A DNA stretch of 64,000 nucleotides, taken from positions 15,492,501 to 15,556,500 of the forward strand of contig NC_012870.2 of assembly GCF_000003195.3 (NCBI RefSeq). The letters run 5' to 3'. The DNA comes from Sorghum bicolor. Taxonomy: Eukaryota; Streptophyta; Magnoliopsida; Poales; Poaceae. This document shows positions 49,668 through 60,086 of the stretch, in pieces. The translations under genes and the position numbers were made by a program. The notes beneath the pieces were generated by a model. The model was not told the DNA's origin and searched no databases. It saw nothing but the letters and a program-made list of their open reading frames with translations. Every line of letters begins with the position of its first letter. Positions within the stretch are counted from its first letter, which is position 1.

Positions 49668-50948
49668 GTGGAGGAGGAACAACTGCACACACTTGTTCCC
49701 TTCATCCCTGCTGATAGGATGCTAGAGCCCCATGACAACCCCTTGCTCACTCATGAAGAGCTAGGGAAGCTCTACATCCTTCACACTTGCACCTTCAACC
49801 ACACCACTGTCTTTGACGAGCAACTCTTGGACCAATCAGGTATGAGCACCGACTTTCCTACCGTCTTTTGTGCCATTGGTTGGGGTGGATTTTGGCAAGT
49901 TCCTAAATTCGGTATAAAATTACTCTCTCAAGAATTTCTTGCCACACTAAAATCAAACGATGAGGGAGTAACTTTTCGCATGTTCAACAAAGATTACAGT
50001 TTAACTTGGAGTGAACTGAGTACATGTCTAGGCTTTGATCAAGATTGTGAGCTAGACATAGATCATGCTTTGCAAAATTTTGACTTAGCTAAGTTCTGGA
50101 AGTTGATTACTTGCTCCAATAATCTCTCTGTTCATAGACCTATCCAAATCCATAACCTAGCCTTAAGATTCATGTACTTTTGGATCATAGTCACTCTCTT
50201 CCCTGCTACTAGTGTGGATGATATAGGCTTTAAAGAATTGTAAATCCTTTATGCCATGGTAAATAAAATTAGATTTTCACCTATCAAGTGGCTAGTACCT
50301 TTCTGGATTTCCTCCATTGCACCTAGCATGCCCCTATGCTTTACTTCACTTATCACCAGAATTACTGAATCTATGGGTTTGCTTGAAACAAATGAAGTAG
50401 AGTACATCCAGGATGATAGATCTCTCTTAGGTGAGTAGATGTTTAGGAGTGCTAATTTGATTAAGAGAGATCCCAGAAATGGCCTTAAAATGATTTATGG
50501 GAACCATCCTATTGAGGTCTCTCTCCTCGATGAGGACCTTTGGTTGTATAATGCTTCATCACTAACCCTGAGGCTAGGAAGAGAGAATAGAGCCAACCCT
50601 GTTGCAGGGACGGACAGGATGACGAGAGCACGGTCCCATGCTGCTCAACAGCAAGCTGGTCCCTCTTATGCTGCACCACAAGAGGAGGATGAGGTGAACT
50701 CCATGCACATGGAAACACCTCATCACTCTAGGACGTCTTCAGCAGCGCGCACCCCTCGCCCTCGTGGTAGGGGGAGGTGCCAACCACCGTCTAAAATGGA
50801 GACACTCATCAGCGATATGGAGAACATCAACATCGGACAGCAGACCACCTTGCAGCTCATGCAAGAGAACTTGGACATGGCCCAAAGCCTCCAAGCTGAG
50901 AGTGAGTACCGATGGGACCAGTGGTTTGGGTATCAACCACCCCAGTGA
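49668..50948 (+). pseudogene. Athila-type third ORF (env-like) with two in-frame stops
   Basis: A single frame of 427 codons, stop included, is cut by TAA at 50241-50243 and TAG at 50436-50438. The N-terminal half has the FPTVFCAIGWGGFW... and STCLGF blocks seen in the plant-specific third ORF of grass Athila-like elements. The C-terminal part is Gln/Met-rich and possibly coiled-coil. The true start may lie slightly upstream. The role of this ORF in plants is unproven, and env-like is only the conventional label. Confidence 0.6.
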
Positions 50949-51920
50949 GCAAGAAGGCAAGTTTGGGGGAGATTCTCTCCCCCACTAAGGTAAATTTATC
51001 AATGGTGAGTTTCCAACCCCCCTAATTTAATTCTTGTTTTATTGCATTTTGTTTGTTTCCTTCTTGCATCAAAAAAATATTTATTAGCTTTATTTCCTTT
51101 TTATATATATGCTTCATGTGTGCTATCCTTCCTATGGAAATGGTGATGAAATTGCTAGTTAATGTCTCTCTAGTACTTGTTTACAACTTAGCATTTCTCT
51201 AAGTATGGACTACTTAGCATTCTTAACCATCATGAACTTGAACATTTAGTGGGTTGCAAGTGCTAAAACAAAGTCTAAGTTGTTGTGAGACATGATATAG
51301 CTAAGATAAGAGATCTATACTATTGTTCTAAGCATACATGATTGCCAAAGAATTTATTTTTTAAAGATGAATAAAAACTTAATTGTTCCTCAATGGTGTT
51401 AAATTCCTACCACAAGCCATATATGCTCTACATGATAGAAACCCAGCACATAGGCTGCTAGCTTGTGTTGAGAGTTGTCAACTCTTGTTGACCCCTGGTT
51501 TAGAGTTGTCTCATGCTCAATGAGATCAATATCCACACCATCCACATACATCTGCTGCTCCTACACTAGGAGTATGCAACATTCCATACCATTCCATTCC
51601 ATTCCACCAAATATAGATGCTCCATGCTCTAAGTGTAGAATCTCTCTCTAATAGCTAAATGTTAGATGAGACACAAAGCAAAGGCTATAGAAAAATAATC
51701 ATCTTGTTAGGAAGGACATCATCAAGTCCTTGAAAAAAAAGAGAAAAATGCTAGCCTTGTCTCAATAAAAAAATAGAGAGAGCACAATCAAATAAAGGAG
51801 CCATCTAGCCATCATACTCATACCACCTTTCCACATATATATCTTGATCTCGAGCATGACACTACTCTTCCTCCAAGAATCCGAGGGTTGACTTCACAAC
51901 ATATGCAATGTAAGTACGCC
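50949..51920. mobile_element. 3' non-coding part of the Athila-like remnant
   Basis: Starts with CAAGTTTGGGGGAG, a polypurine-rich segment typical downstream of this ORF. It is AT-rich, contains a (CCATT)n run near 51586-51606, and has no genes. No LTR could be delimited. Confidence 0.4.
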
Positions 51921-52778
51921 ATCCCCTTCTTCCTACCTTGAGCTCAACATAACCTAGCGGAGCAGGCATGACGAGGTCGGGCACCACAAGTTAGCAGACA
52001 TGATGGGTGGGGTCAGATACCACAAGTCGGCAGTCAAGGCAAGCCCAAGGTAGACCATCGCTCGCTAGCGGGAACGCACTCAAAGTCAGTCGTTGCAGAC
52101 CAGCGGAGGAGGGCAGATGATTTTAGGAGGGGTACAGACGCAAAGCCGTGCAGATGCACGATTTTAGGAAGGATGTGTTAGCGTCGTGAGGTATGGTGTA
52201 GGGAGATTAAAAATAACTAATGCTAAGGTAGAGGAACAATAAATGCTCAATTAGCTAGAGGTCTTGTGTCAGTGGTGTGTTTGATGCTACTAGGTAGACG
52301 TTGACAATTGAGATTTTTAGTTGTAGATAGATAGATATTAAATCTCAGTAAGCAAGCAGTTCCAACCCCAATGTGCAACTAACGCATCAACACATGCAGA
52401 AGATCATATTTCTTATGAAACAAGTTGAACACTGCGTTATGAGTTGGAATATATTCAAAAGAAATTTATTAGCACTCCGTGCACTTGAAGCATTAACGAT
52501 AACAAATTCTGCAGTCTCACATGAGATAATGCAACTTTAGTTTTGCAATGAATTATTTGAAAATGACAAGACACTAAAAATAACAACAAACCAGAACAAC
52601 AGTTTTTGGTGAAATTTTATTGGTATGTAGTGTGCAAGAAGTTTCATTATAGTCTGCATCCTTATTGTCTATCCCCTCCTTAATCCTGAATTGAGGTGGC
52701 CTTCCTGCTGGACGACAGACATTGTTTGTTGAGCTAGTTGCTTTTTCTGCCAGCAGCCTTCTTGCTTCTCATGTTTTC
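51921..52778. other. 3' flank of the MBD gene
   Basis: The part next to 52778 is presumably 3' UTR of the minus-strand MBD gene. No other feature recognised. Confidence 0.4.
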
Positions 52779-55410
52779 TTATTCAGACTCATTTGGTGAA
52801 TCTGAGCCACTTGAAGTATCACCATCTTTTGCTAGCATAAGAAAACAATAATTTATGTATCAGAGCATGGAAGGCAAAACATAATATATTAAACAATGAT
52901 AAAATAATCGTATTAGTTTAAATGGAATCAATACATGTGTACTAACTTTTACCATTCAAATCTCACGTACAATTTGTTATTAAACATATGTGCTGCCTAG
53001 TTCCATATGTAAATAATCTTTCTATTGAGGCCTAATCAACCGCAGTTTGTATCTTGAGATTGTAGTTCATCACTAAAAGTGGTATTCACAAAATAACCAG
53101 AGTTATCCCATCTATCCCAGATTGAGTTGGAATCAAACCAAATTTCGTATGAGAAGATTTAAGAGGAGGTGAAAAATAAACTCTGAGAATTTTCATAAAA
53201 TTTTGTAATAGCAAATATACCATCATTTCCAATACACAAAAAGAAATGTGAAGACTGTTAGAAGCAAGAATGCAAAATTTAAGTTGCAAAAAACAAAATA
53301 TAAACTCTTGATAACCAGCCCCAAACTGTCTGATGTCATGTCAGTATTTGCAAATTTTTAGAACATAAATAAAATAATAAAAACTCAAGCAGGTGTGCAC
53401 ATAACTATACAAAATTTATGATAATAACAACAAATATAGGAACTTACTGTCATCTATATTTTGATCTTGTTCTATTTTTGATGCTCGCCTCGACCGAGAT
53501 GATCTTGTGGGCTCCTGATAAGGCTTCTCATTTACTATTAATCTGTTCCGTAAACTTTCATGCTGCCATAGAAAAGAAAAACTAATCAAATATATACTAA
53601 AATTCACTACCTTTGCTTCTGGATGGTAATGTCCAAAATGCAAGCAACTAGGAGAAATTATGTCATGCAGATTTTCACTAGTTAAATAAAAAAACCAAGA
53701 GAATAATTACCATATCTGCAGATATTTCAAAGGAGTACAAATCATGAACACTTGTCCTTTGAATAAATGCATTCCTTGATACCTTTCCAGTCTCTAGGAA
53801 GGATAATGCAGATTTCAGTGTGCGGAATGTGTAGGAACTAGCAGGATCCGTGTAATACTGCATGACAAGACAAAATAATGATTCCTATATCAAGAAATGT
53901 TCATTTATTCAATGGTACAAATGATTACTCATGAGCCATATTATTTACCGGATCTCTCCTGGTCAATCCATCCTTTGTTTTCCTATATACTATTTCTTTT
54001 ACCCAACCTTCAGGCAATCCACTTGGCCGAATGTCCACTTTTGCAAGTATCTACAAATATGCCAAAAGAATAAATAGAAAAAACATCAAACACTCAAAAG
54101 ATGTAATGTGTTATTTGAGTGGAACAAGTTCTAGCAAGAGACACACGTTATCTTCAGAACTTGTGTCACATTGTCCATTGGTGTCGCACCTAGAGATCTT
54201 TGCCTCATTGATATAGAGTAGTACATCTTGCTTTGATAGCAGCCGCACGCCAGTGATTGAGTGGACATAAAACTACAATGAAATCATAAGGACTATCAAT
54301 AGTAGCCATCCATGTATACTAAAATCAGTAGTACACAAAATGATGCTCCATTTCAAAATTAATTCAATTACTTCTAAGACCAGAAGACAACATATATATA
54401 TAACTTTCTTTATAATAAGTTTTTTGGATCAAATCTGGACAATGGATAGTATATATGTAATAAATAAGTTTCCTAAATAAAAAGAATATTCAAGCTTAAG
54501 AATATAAAAAAGGATAACGATCTCATGCAGTGATATTCCTTACATACCTCCACTCTAGTTTGCTCCTCACTAGGATGCAATTACATACTCAGACTCTAGC
54601 TATTCCATATCATCCTCCTTTATGATTCAAATAAGTTGAATGTATTTGTCTTTTAATTGGAAAAATCATATGTACTAAGTTTCTTGTTTGCATGTAACAA
54701 TTTGCATACAACTAGCAGAATATTACAACTAACTTATTCAATTGCAGTTATTAGTTACTATAAGAGCCTCAAAGTAATGTAAAACTAGTAACATATATAT
54801 AATATATACCAACTAACTAAACTCGTGGTTGTATACCTTGTACATCTTGTCTGTCTTCTCCCCACCAGCTCTTATCTCCATCACCCACCCCTTTGGAAGC
54901 CATTCATGTTGTCTCTGAATATGCAAGCATAATGAACAGACAAAGAGTTGTAATAAAACGTCTAAAATAAAAAGTTGGTCATACATAAAAAATTATAGTC
55001 AGGCACCTGAAGTGTGTTTTCTGCACCACGTTCCTTCGATTCCAGCATACGCTCATCTGTCCCAGAAAAAAGGTACTCCAATACTTCTGACTTCGTGGTG
55101 AATGTGTAATTTGATATGGGAGAAGTGTAGTACTACTTGCAAAATAGTTCAAAGGTTCAAAAGAAATTCATAAATCTAAATAATATGAAAGTCACAATTA
55201 CTTGTTCAATCACATACAAGCACTATTCTTATTGTTTGACAAACATACTCGAATAATGGTGCCATCTTCAGTGCGGTATGCCTCCATGATCCATCCATCA
55301 GGGAGCCAATCCGGCGGCTCCGCTAATGCCTCAATATCCTCCTCCTCATCCAGAGTAGTTGGTTCCTTCGCCTTCTCATCCGATACCATAGTAATAGGTT
55401 TGTCACCCAT
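52779..55410 (-). CDS. protein with three methyl-CpG-binding domains (MBD7-like)
   Basis: Eight exons: 55410-55249, 55132-55007, 54914-54837, 54272-54147, 54050-53949, 53857-53711, 53562-53448 and 52831-52779. All junctions are GT-AG and phases are consistent, giving 302 residues. MBD1 (exons 1+2) has WLPDGWIMEAYR...YYTSPISNY. MBD2 (exons 3+4) has WLPKGWVMEIR...FYVHSITG. MBD3 (exons 5+6) has GLPEGWVKEIVYR...YYTDPASSYTFR. Each domain is split by an intron at the same place, before the Tyr/Phe-Tyr of the second half. The basic RSSRSRR segment in exon 7 may be a nuclear signal, and the tail is acidic/Ser-rich. Only MBD3 keeps an Arg at the second arginine-finger position (TFRTLKS); MBD1 has Thr and MBD2 Leu. 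Arabidopsis MBD7 also has three MBDs in about 300 residues, binds methylated DNA and helps active demethylation. Orthology here is inferred from architecture only. Confidence 0.85.
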
Positions 55411-55492
55411 TTTTGAGGGTTTGGCTACAATCTACTTATGCCTACCTTCTAGCTTTGGATCTATCGAAGCAAAGGATTGCTTCAACGATGGG

Positions 55493-55500
55493 TATTTATA
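55493..55500 (-). promoter_or_regulatory. TATA box of the MBD gene (candidate)
   Basis: TATAAATA on the minus strand lies about 83 bases upstream of the start codon, predicting transcription start near 55465 and a short 5' UTR. Confidence 0.6.
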
Positions 55501-55624
55501 CTAATCTTCCTATGCATTTCGTGCTAGCTGGCATCCACCATAGGCTGGAATTTAAATAGTTGTTTGGTAAGGAACAACTCAAAGATTCTTTTTTCAAGAT
55601 CTAACAGATAGTATAACACCTACC

Positions 55625-56225
55625 TCATTTAGTGTCATAGATACTGCAAATTTGAAATGAAGATTGCATTATTAATACAAAAAATGTAAAATAGGAAGGA
55701 GGGTGAGCTAACATCATGTGTAAGCCTAGCTCATTTAGTGTTGAAGATACTACAGATTTGAAATGCAGATTGCATTACGAATACACAACATGTAAAATAG
55801 GAAGGAGGGTGAGCCAACATCATGTGTAAGCCTAGCTCATTTAGTGTTGTAGATACTACAGATTTGAAATGTAGATTGCATTACTAATACACAACATGTA
55901 AAATAGGAATGAGGGTGAGCCAACATCATGTGTAAGCCTAGCTCATTTAGTGTTGTAGATACTACAGATTTGAAATGCAGATTGCATTACTAATACACAA
56001 CATGTAAAATAGGAAGGAGGGTGAGCTAACATCATGTTGTGGATCTTTATGGTAGGCAAGTGGTAGAACAACTCATGATGTGTAGCTCATTTAGTGTTGT
56101 AGATACTATAGATTTGAAATATAGATTGCATTATTAATACACAGAATGTGAAATTGGAAGGAGGGAGGAGCCAACATTGTGTTGTGGACCTTTATGGTAG
56201 GTAAGTGGAAGAACAACTCATAATG
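55625..56225. repeat. tandem array of about five ~106-bp repeats upstream of the MBD gene
   Basis: The block AGTGTTGTAGATACTACAGATTTGAAATG starts at 55631, 55737, 55843, 55949 and 56093. The first three spacings are exactly 106 bp, the last 144 bp because of an extra GTTGTGGATCTTTATGGTAGG-type segment, which also ends the array. Units share AGGAAGGAGGGTGAGC and CATGTGTAAGCCTAGCTCATTT. It ends about 120 bp before the MBD TATA box. Confidence 0.9.
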
Positions 56226-57500
56226 ACGTTAGCTAGCTTTCTGTGTACGTAGCTGCACTGCAAAGAATACTATGTTTCACTAGAGAATGAATCTGGACAT
56301 GATATGGTTGGTGTGTAAAAGTGAACCTGACCACGATTGTAACATAGTTTCAACCACATTTTTTTGCCTCTTAATTAATATTGGTATGAAGACATGGTGC
56401 TCATGGAGGGCGAAAAACAAAACTAGCACATAAAAATTATAGTTGGGCCTGGGCATGGTGAGATGTATCAAAAACGGTCTAATGTATCAAATTCTTGTAT
56501 AATGAATGGTGAAAATTCATGTAAAATTTGCAAATTATCATTACTTTAGATAGCTGCCGTGTCTTGTATAAAATCAGAGACTTAAAAAATATGCAAATCA
56601 CATGCAAGAAACACATAGATTACCGATAAAAAATATTATCTTCTCTCGATAACCTGATGAATGACATGTCATATCTAAAGAAACCATCTAGTTGCAGAGG
56701 TTCCGTGAAATCACCTCTAAATAATTAATATGTGTAGTGTGCATGCGTGACAGGCCTCTAAATGATGAACATCTCTCATACATGATGCACATATTATGAT
56801 GAGTAGAGACATACTGATCTCAGAGCACTACTCCAAGACGTTGGAGCGGAAGAGGCGCCTCATGGTCTCATGCCCATAGATGGTAATCTAGCAGTTGTGG
56901 AGTTCCTCATCGATCTTGGGCACCCTGCCAGCCATCTCCACAACCTCCTCTTGTCCTTGTCCTGGGCTGGGTTAGTGGTGCAGTGTTAGTCGTAGACGTC
57001 ACCGGTGTCAATCCCTCCCCCCCGCTCCCGCTTCCGGGGAACCAAGTGGAGCAGGAGGCTGCTGTGGAGCTTGAGCCCGGCGGTCGCTGCAAGGAGGTAT
57101 GAAGCAGAGGGCTACAGCAGGAGGAGACACGCTAGATCTAGGTCATGTGGACGCCGGTTGGAACAAAAGACCCTGCACAAGCCAAGGTGAGGCGGGAGCG
57201 CGAGGAAGGTAGTAGGGCGGATACAGGGGGAAGAGATCTCACCTTGGAGTCCGCTCCCTGGCCTCGCCGACTGCCTTGCCAACCCAACGCTACATCATCA
57301 TCTGTACGTGGAGCCATCATGGTCAGGGAGGTGAAGGGACGATGGAGGAAGAGGGGGAAAGAGGGTGATGGCAACGGTAGAGAAGGGCAGTGGCCGTGGA
57401 GGAGGATTGAGGATGAGGGTTGGTGATGTGGCGTCGTGGCAACAATGGAGCAGAGGGCAGTGGAGGGGATGACGTGCAAAGACAAGTGAGGGCGATAGGT
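56226..57500. other. intergenic, probable decayed TE sequence
   Basis: A GC-rich patch (56820-57500) has overlapping frames on both strands with no known domain. I see nothing that supports a gene. Confidence 0.35.
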
Positions 57501-57780
57501 TCCGGACTTTAGTTTTTCCTTAACCAATCTTCATAATTTTTTCGGGTCTGAGTCCTATAGGAGTGACATGTTTTGTCCATACGAGTCTCAAATAGCACAT
57601 CTGATTTGTAGTGATGCTTCTAGTTAAGACGAGTCTCTGATAACTATAATTAGTGATATTAAATACACACCTATGTGTATTAACCTGCGTCACTGATATT
57701 AAATTAGTGACGCATTTTGATTCTGTGTCACTGATTATGGTATCTCCTTTATGCTGTTTTGGCATAGTGTGCCTTAATGA
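57500..57780. mobile_element. possible CACTA-type end fragment
   Basis: Repeated short motifs TTAGTGAC/GTCACTGAT in both orientations (about 57650-57740) resemble subterminal repeats of grass CACTA elements. No CACTA terminus or TSD was found. Confidence 0.3.
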
Positions 57781-59108
57781 TGGGGAATGTGACCAATAAA
57801 AACACTGGTCAAAATGCTATGACGAAGAAGTGAGAATTTTTGAGCATGAACCCACCTTCACGCTGATTGAGTTGCTCTAGAGGGGGCAACGTGACTGTAG
57901 CCTATTGGCAAGTTGATTGAGTTGCTCTATCTGCCTCCTCCTCTCCCTCTCCTGCGCCTACACTACCACCACCAATAGTTTGAGTACAAGAGACAAAAAT
58001 TCCAAACAATTAGCACAATGGTCTTCATGAAAGCCAAAGTGCTTGCTAATTTTCACCCAGTTCGGTACATGAGTGCGCTCAAACAAATCAAGAAAGCTGC
58101 TGACATTATGCAGTACAGCTAGACCAATTAACATGGACACTGAACTGTTGGGGGAAGGTGACCCTAGCTCAGCCTCTGCCTGGCACTCGGCCCCTATTAT
58201 GTGGCTTGACTAACTGGCCCCACGGTGGATGTTAACCCCTGCTGCGAGGGTGTTGCTTGCACGTTGTCCCTTATTTTCATGTATCAGAGGTGAAGGTTGG
58301 ATTCTCGAGCTACAGATCAGACCAGCAGAAGCATAGCCACTAATGGAGGATGGACCCTCATGCCGTGTAGGCAAGGGTTCGACGCAAGCCACCGATAGAG
58401 GGCAGCACAAAGTCAGCAGTGACCCCACCAACATTACTAGGGTTTAGGATAGTTAGCCAAAGACTGGTGGGATTACTGCCCTGCCCTTAGCCGCTGTATC
58501 ACGGCCAGCCTACAAAGATCAACTCTTGTGTAATTTTACCGCAGCCCCGGAGATGGCCTATAATTAAATACCCAGGGCGCCCATGTAAGAAACAAGGTTT
58601 TTTGGGAATTTATTAATCCGCATTCATTTCCTGTCCACTCTGCGTGATACCTTCGCCATTACACTTGTGTTCACACTCGCTTCTCCGTTCTATTGCCTGT
58701 GGGAAACCCCTGGCCTCTCCCCAAGCACCCTCCATGAGGGTGAGAGGCTAGGAGTGACCCCATATGAACCTCGCTCCAATTTTCCTGCTGTGTATAACAG
58801 ATTCAACAAGTACCTACTTGCTAATTTTGAGAGTATTTGGCCCAAATAAAGGCTCCTAAATAAATTATATAACATGGTGAACATAGGCATATCACGTGAC
58901 CCAAACAATTTGAACAATGACTTTCTAAAGGACATTTGTCATGCAACTCCCCTAAAGAAAGCAAGATTCTGTAAAAACAGCTACTGTAAAGGCTTAGTCC
59001 ATTTGAGGTACGAGAAGGCACCCAAACAATTCATTCAGATAGTCATTTCATCTGTGGCAAAGCACATACAAACATGATTAGTCCATTTGAGGTTTGAATA
59101 TGAGGAAT
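57781..59108. other. intergenic, nothing recognised
   Basis: No supported gene or bounded repeat. Confidence 0.4.
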
Positions 59109-59116
59109 CTTCAGAA

Positions 59117-59438
59117 CTGTGAACTGAGCGTAGCTTAGTTGGTTAGGTTCCTTGTGGTGGTGCCCACCTGGGTTCAAGTCTCCAACTTGACACGGGTGCT
59201 CGCATTTTTCTAGATTTTTTCTAGGATTTAACGGCCTATTCTTTTGTGGTAGGCGATGCGCCCGTTGATAACGAGGTGTCTGTGGTGATTTTGTCAATCT
59301 CGAGATTTACCGGTCCAACTCGATTCTCAGAGGTGCTCATAGGGGTAGGATATGTTTGCATGCGTTCATAGGGATGAGTGTGCGCTCGTGTTTGTAAGCG
59401 TCAGTGTAAGAGAGAGAGAGAGAGAGAGAGAGAGGAAG
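59117..59438 (+). mobile_element. tRNA-derived SINE with TSD
   Basis: The head has an RNA polymerase III A box (TAGCTTAGTTGG, 59131-59142) and B box (GGTTCAAGTC, 59171-59180). The body contains CTCAGAGGTGCTCATAGGGG, found in common grass SINEs, and the tail passes into a (GA)n run (about 59408-59435). CTTCAGAA is duplicated at 59109-59116 and 59439-59446. It depends on a LINE for movement. Confidence 0.8.
59408..59435. repeat. (AG)n microsatellite at SINE tail
   Basis: Fourteen or so AG units, probably grown from the SINE 3' tail since they lie inside the target duplication. Confidence 0.85.
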
Positions 59439-59446
59439 CTTCAGAA

Positions 59447-60086
59447 TTCTAAACCGCATCACAATGTCCTGAGATACTAGTGAGTTTTGGAGCCGTGTAG
59501 CTTTCCTAGATCGTCTTTGTAATACCATGAATTTAAAGAGGAGAAAATTTTGACTTCTTGAACTGTTAATTCCCATGGACAATCGAAGACCGTACTTTTG
59601 TAGATCTCGTCGAAACAAATCCATTTGTTGACTAGTAACTTGTTCTGTTTGGAGGTCAGATAAATTTAGTAGGAGCCTCTAAATTTGAACCCTTGCATGA
59701 CATAGGTTTCAAAATTGTTTAAGAAAAGAAACGGTATGATTTTTTTCAGGCTGCAAACTCTTCTCATGTCACCACCTGTTTGATTCTGTTTTTTTGGTAA
59801 TGGCTTTAATACGTATGGCCATATTTTTCTCCAGCCACGTGCACACAATCACTCATGCCCAACACCACACTCATGTACCTCCCCACACGTCGTGGGTCCT
59901 TCCACTGTCCCCTGATGGCGGCAGGTTCTAGTAGCGGTTCCTCCCCACGCGCCAAATACGGCTACTCGCCGATGTGGCTCCTCCCTCTCTCGAGTTAACA
60001 AGTGACATTATGCTCAGAAATACAAACAAGCATGGTATTGCAAGCATGGTTGTGATTCACCAACTTTAAATCAAAATTAAACCAAT
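59447..60086. other. intergenic, nothing recognised
   Basis: No supported gene or bounded repeat. Confidence 0.4.

Noticed and set aside
55625..56225. CRISPR-like or centromeric satellite interpretation of the 106-bp array
   Set aside because: Units are contiguous with no unique spacers and only about five copies; a local tandem duplication fits better.
57138..57527. 129-codon minus-strand frame
   Set aside because: No domain and overlapping open frames on the opposite strand in a GC-rich patch.
59131..59180. possible tRNA gene (A and B boxes)
   Set aside because: No cloverleaf or acceptor stem can be drawn; the body and flanking duplication show it is a SINE.
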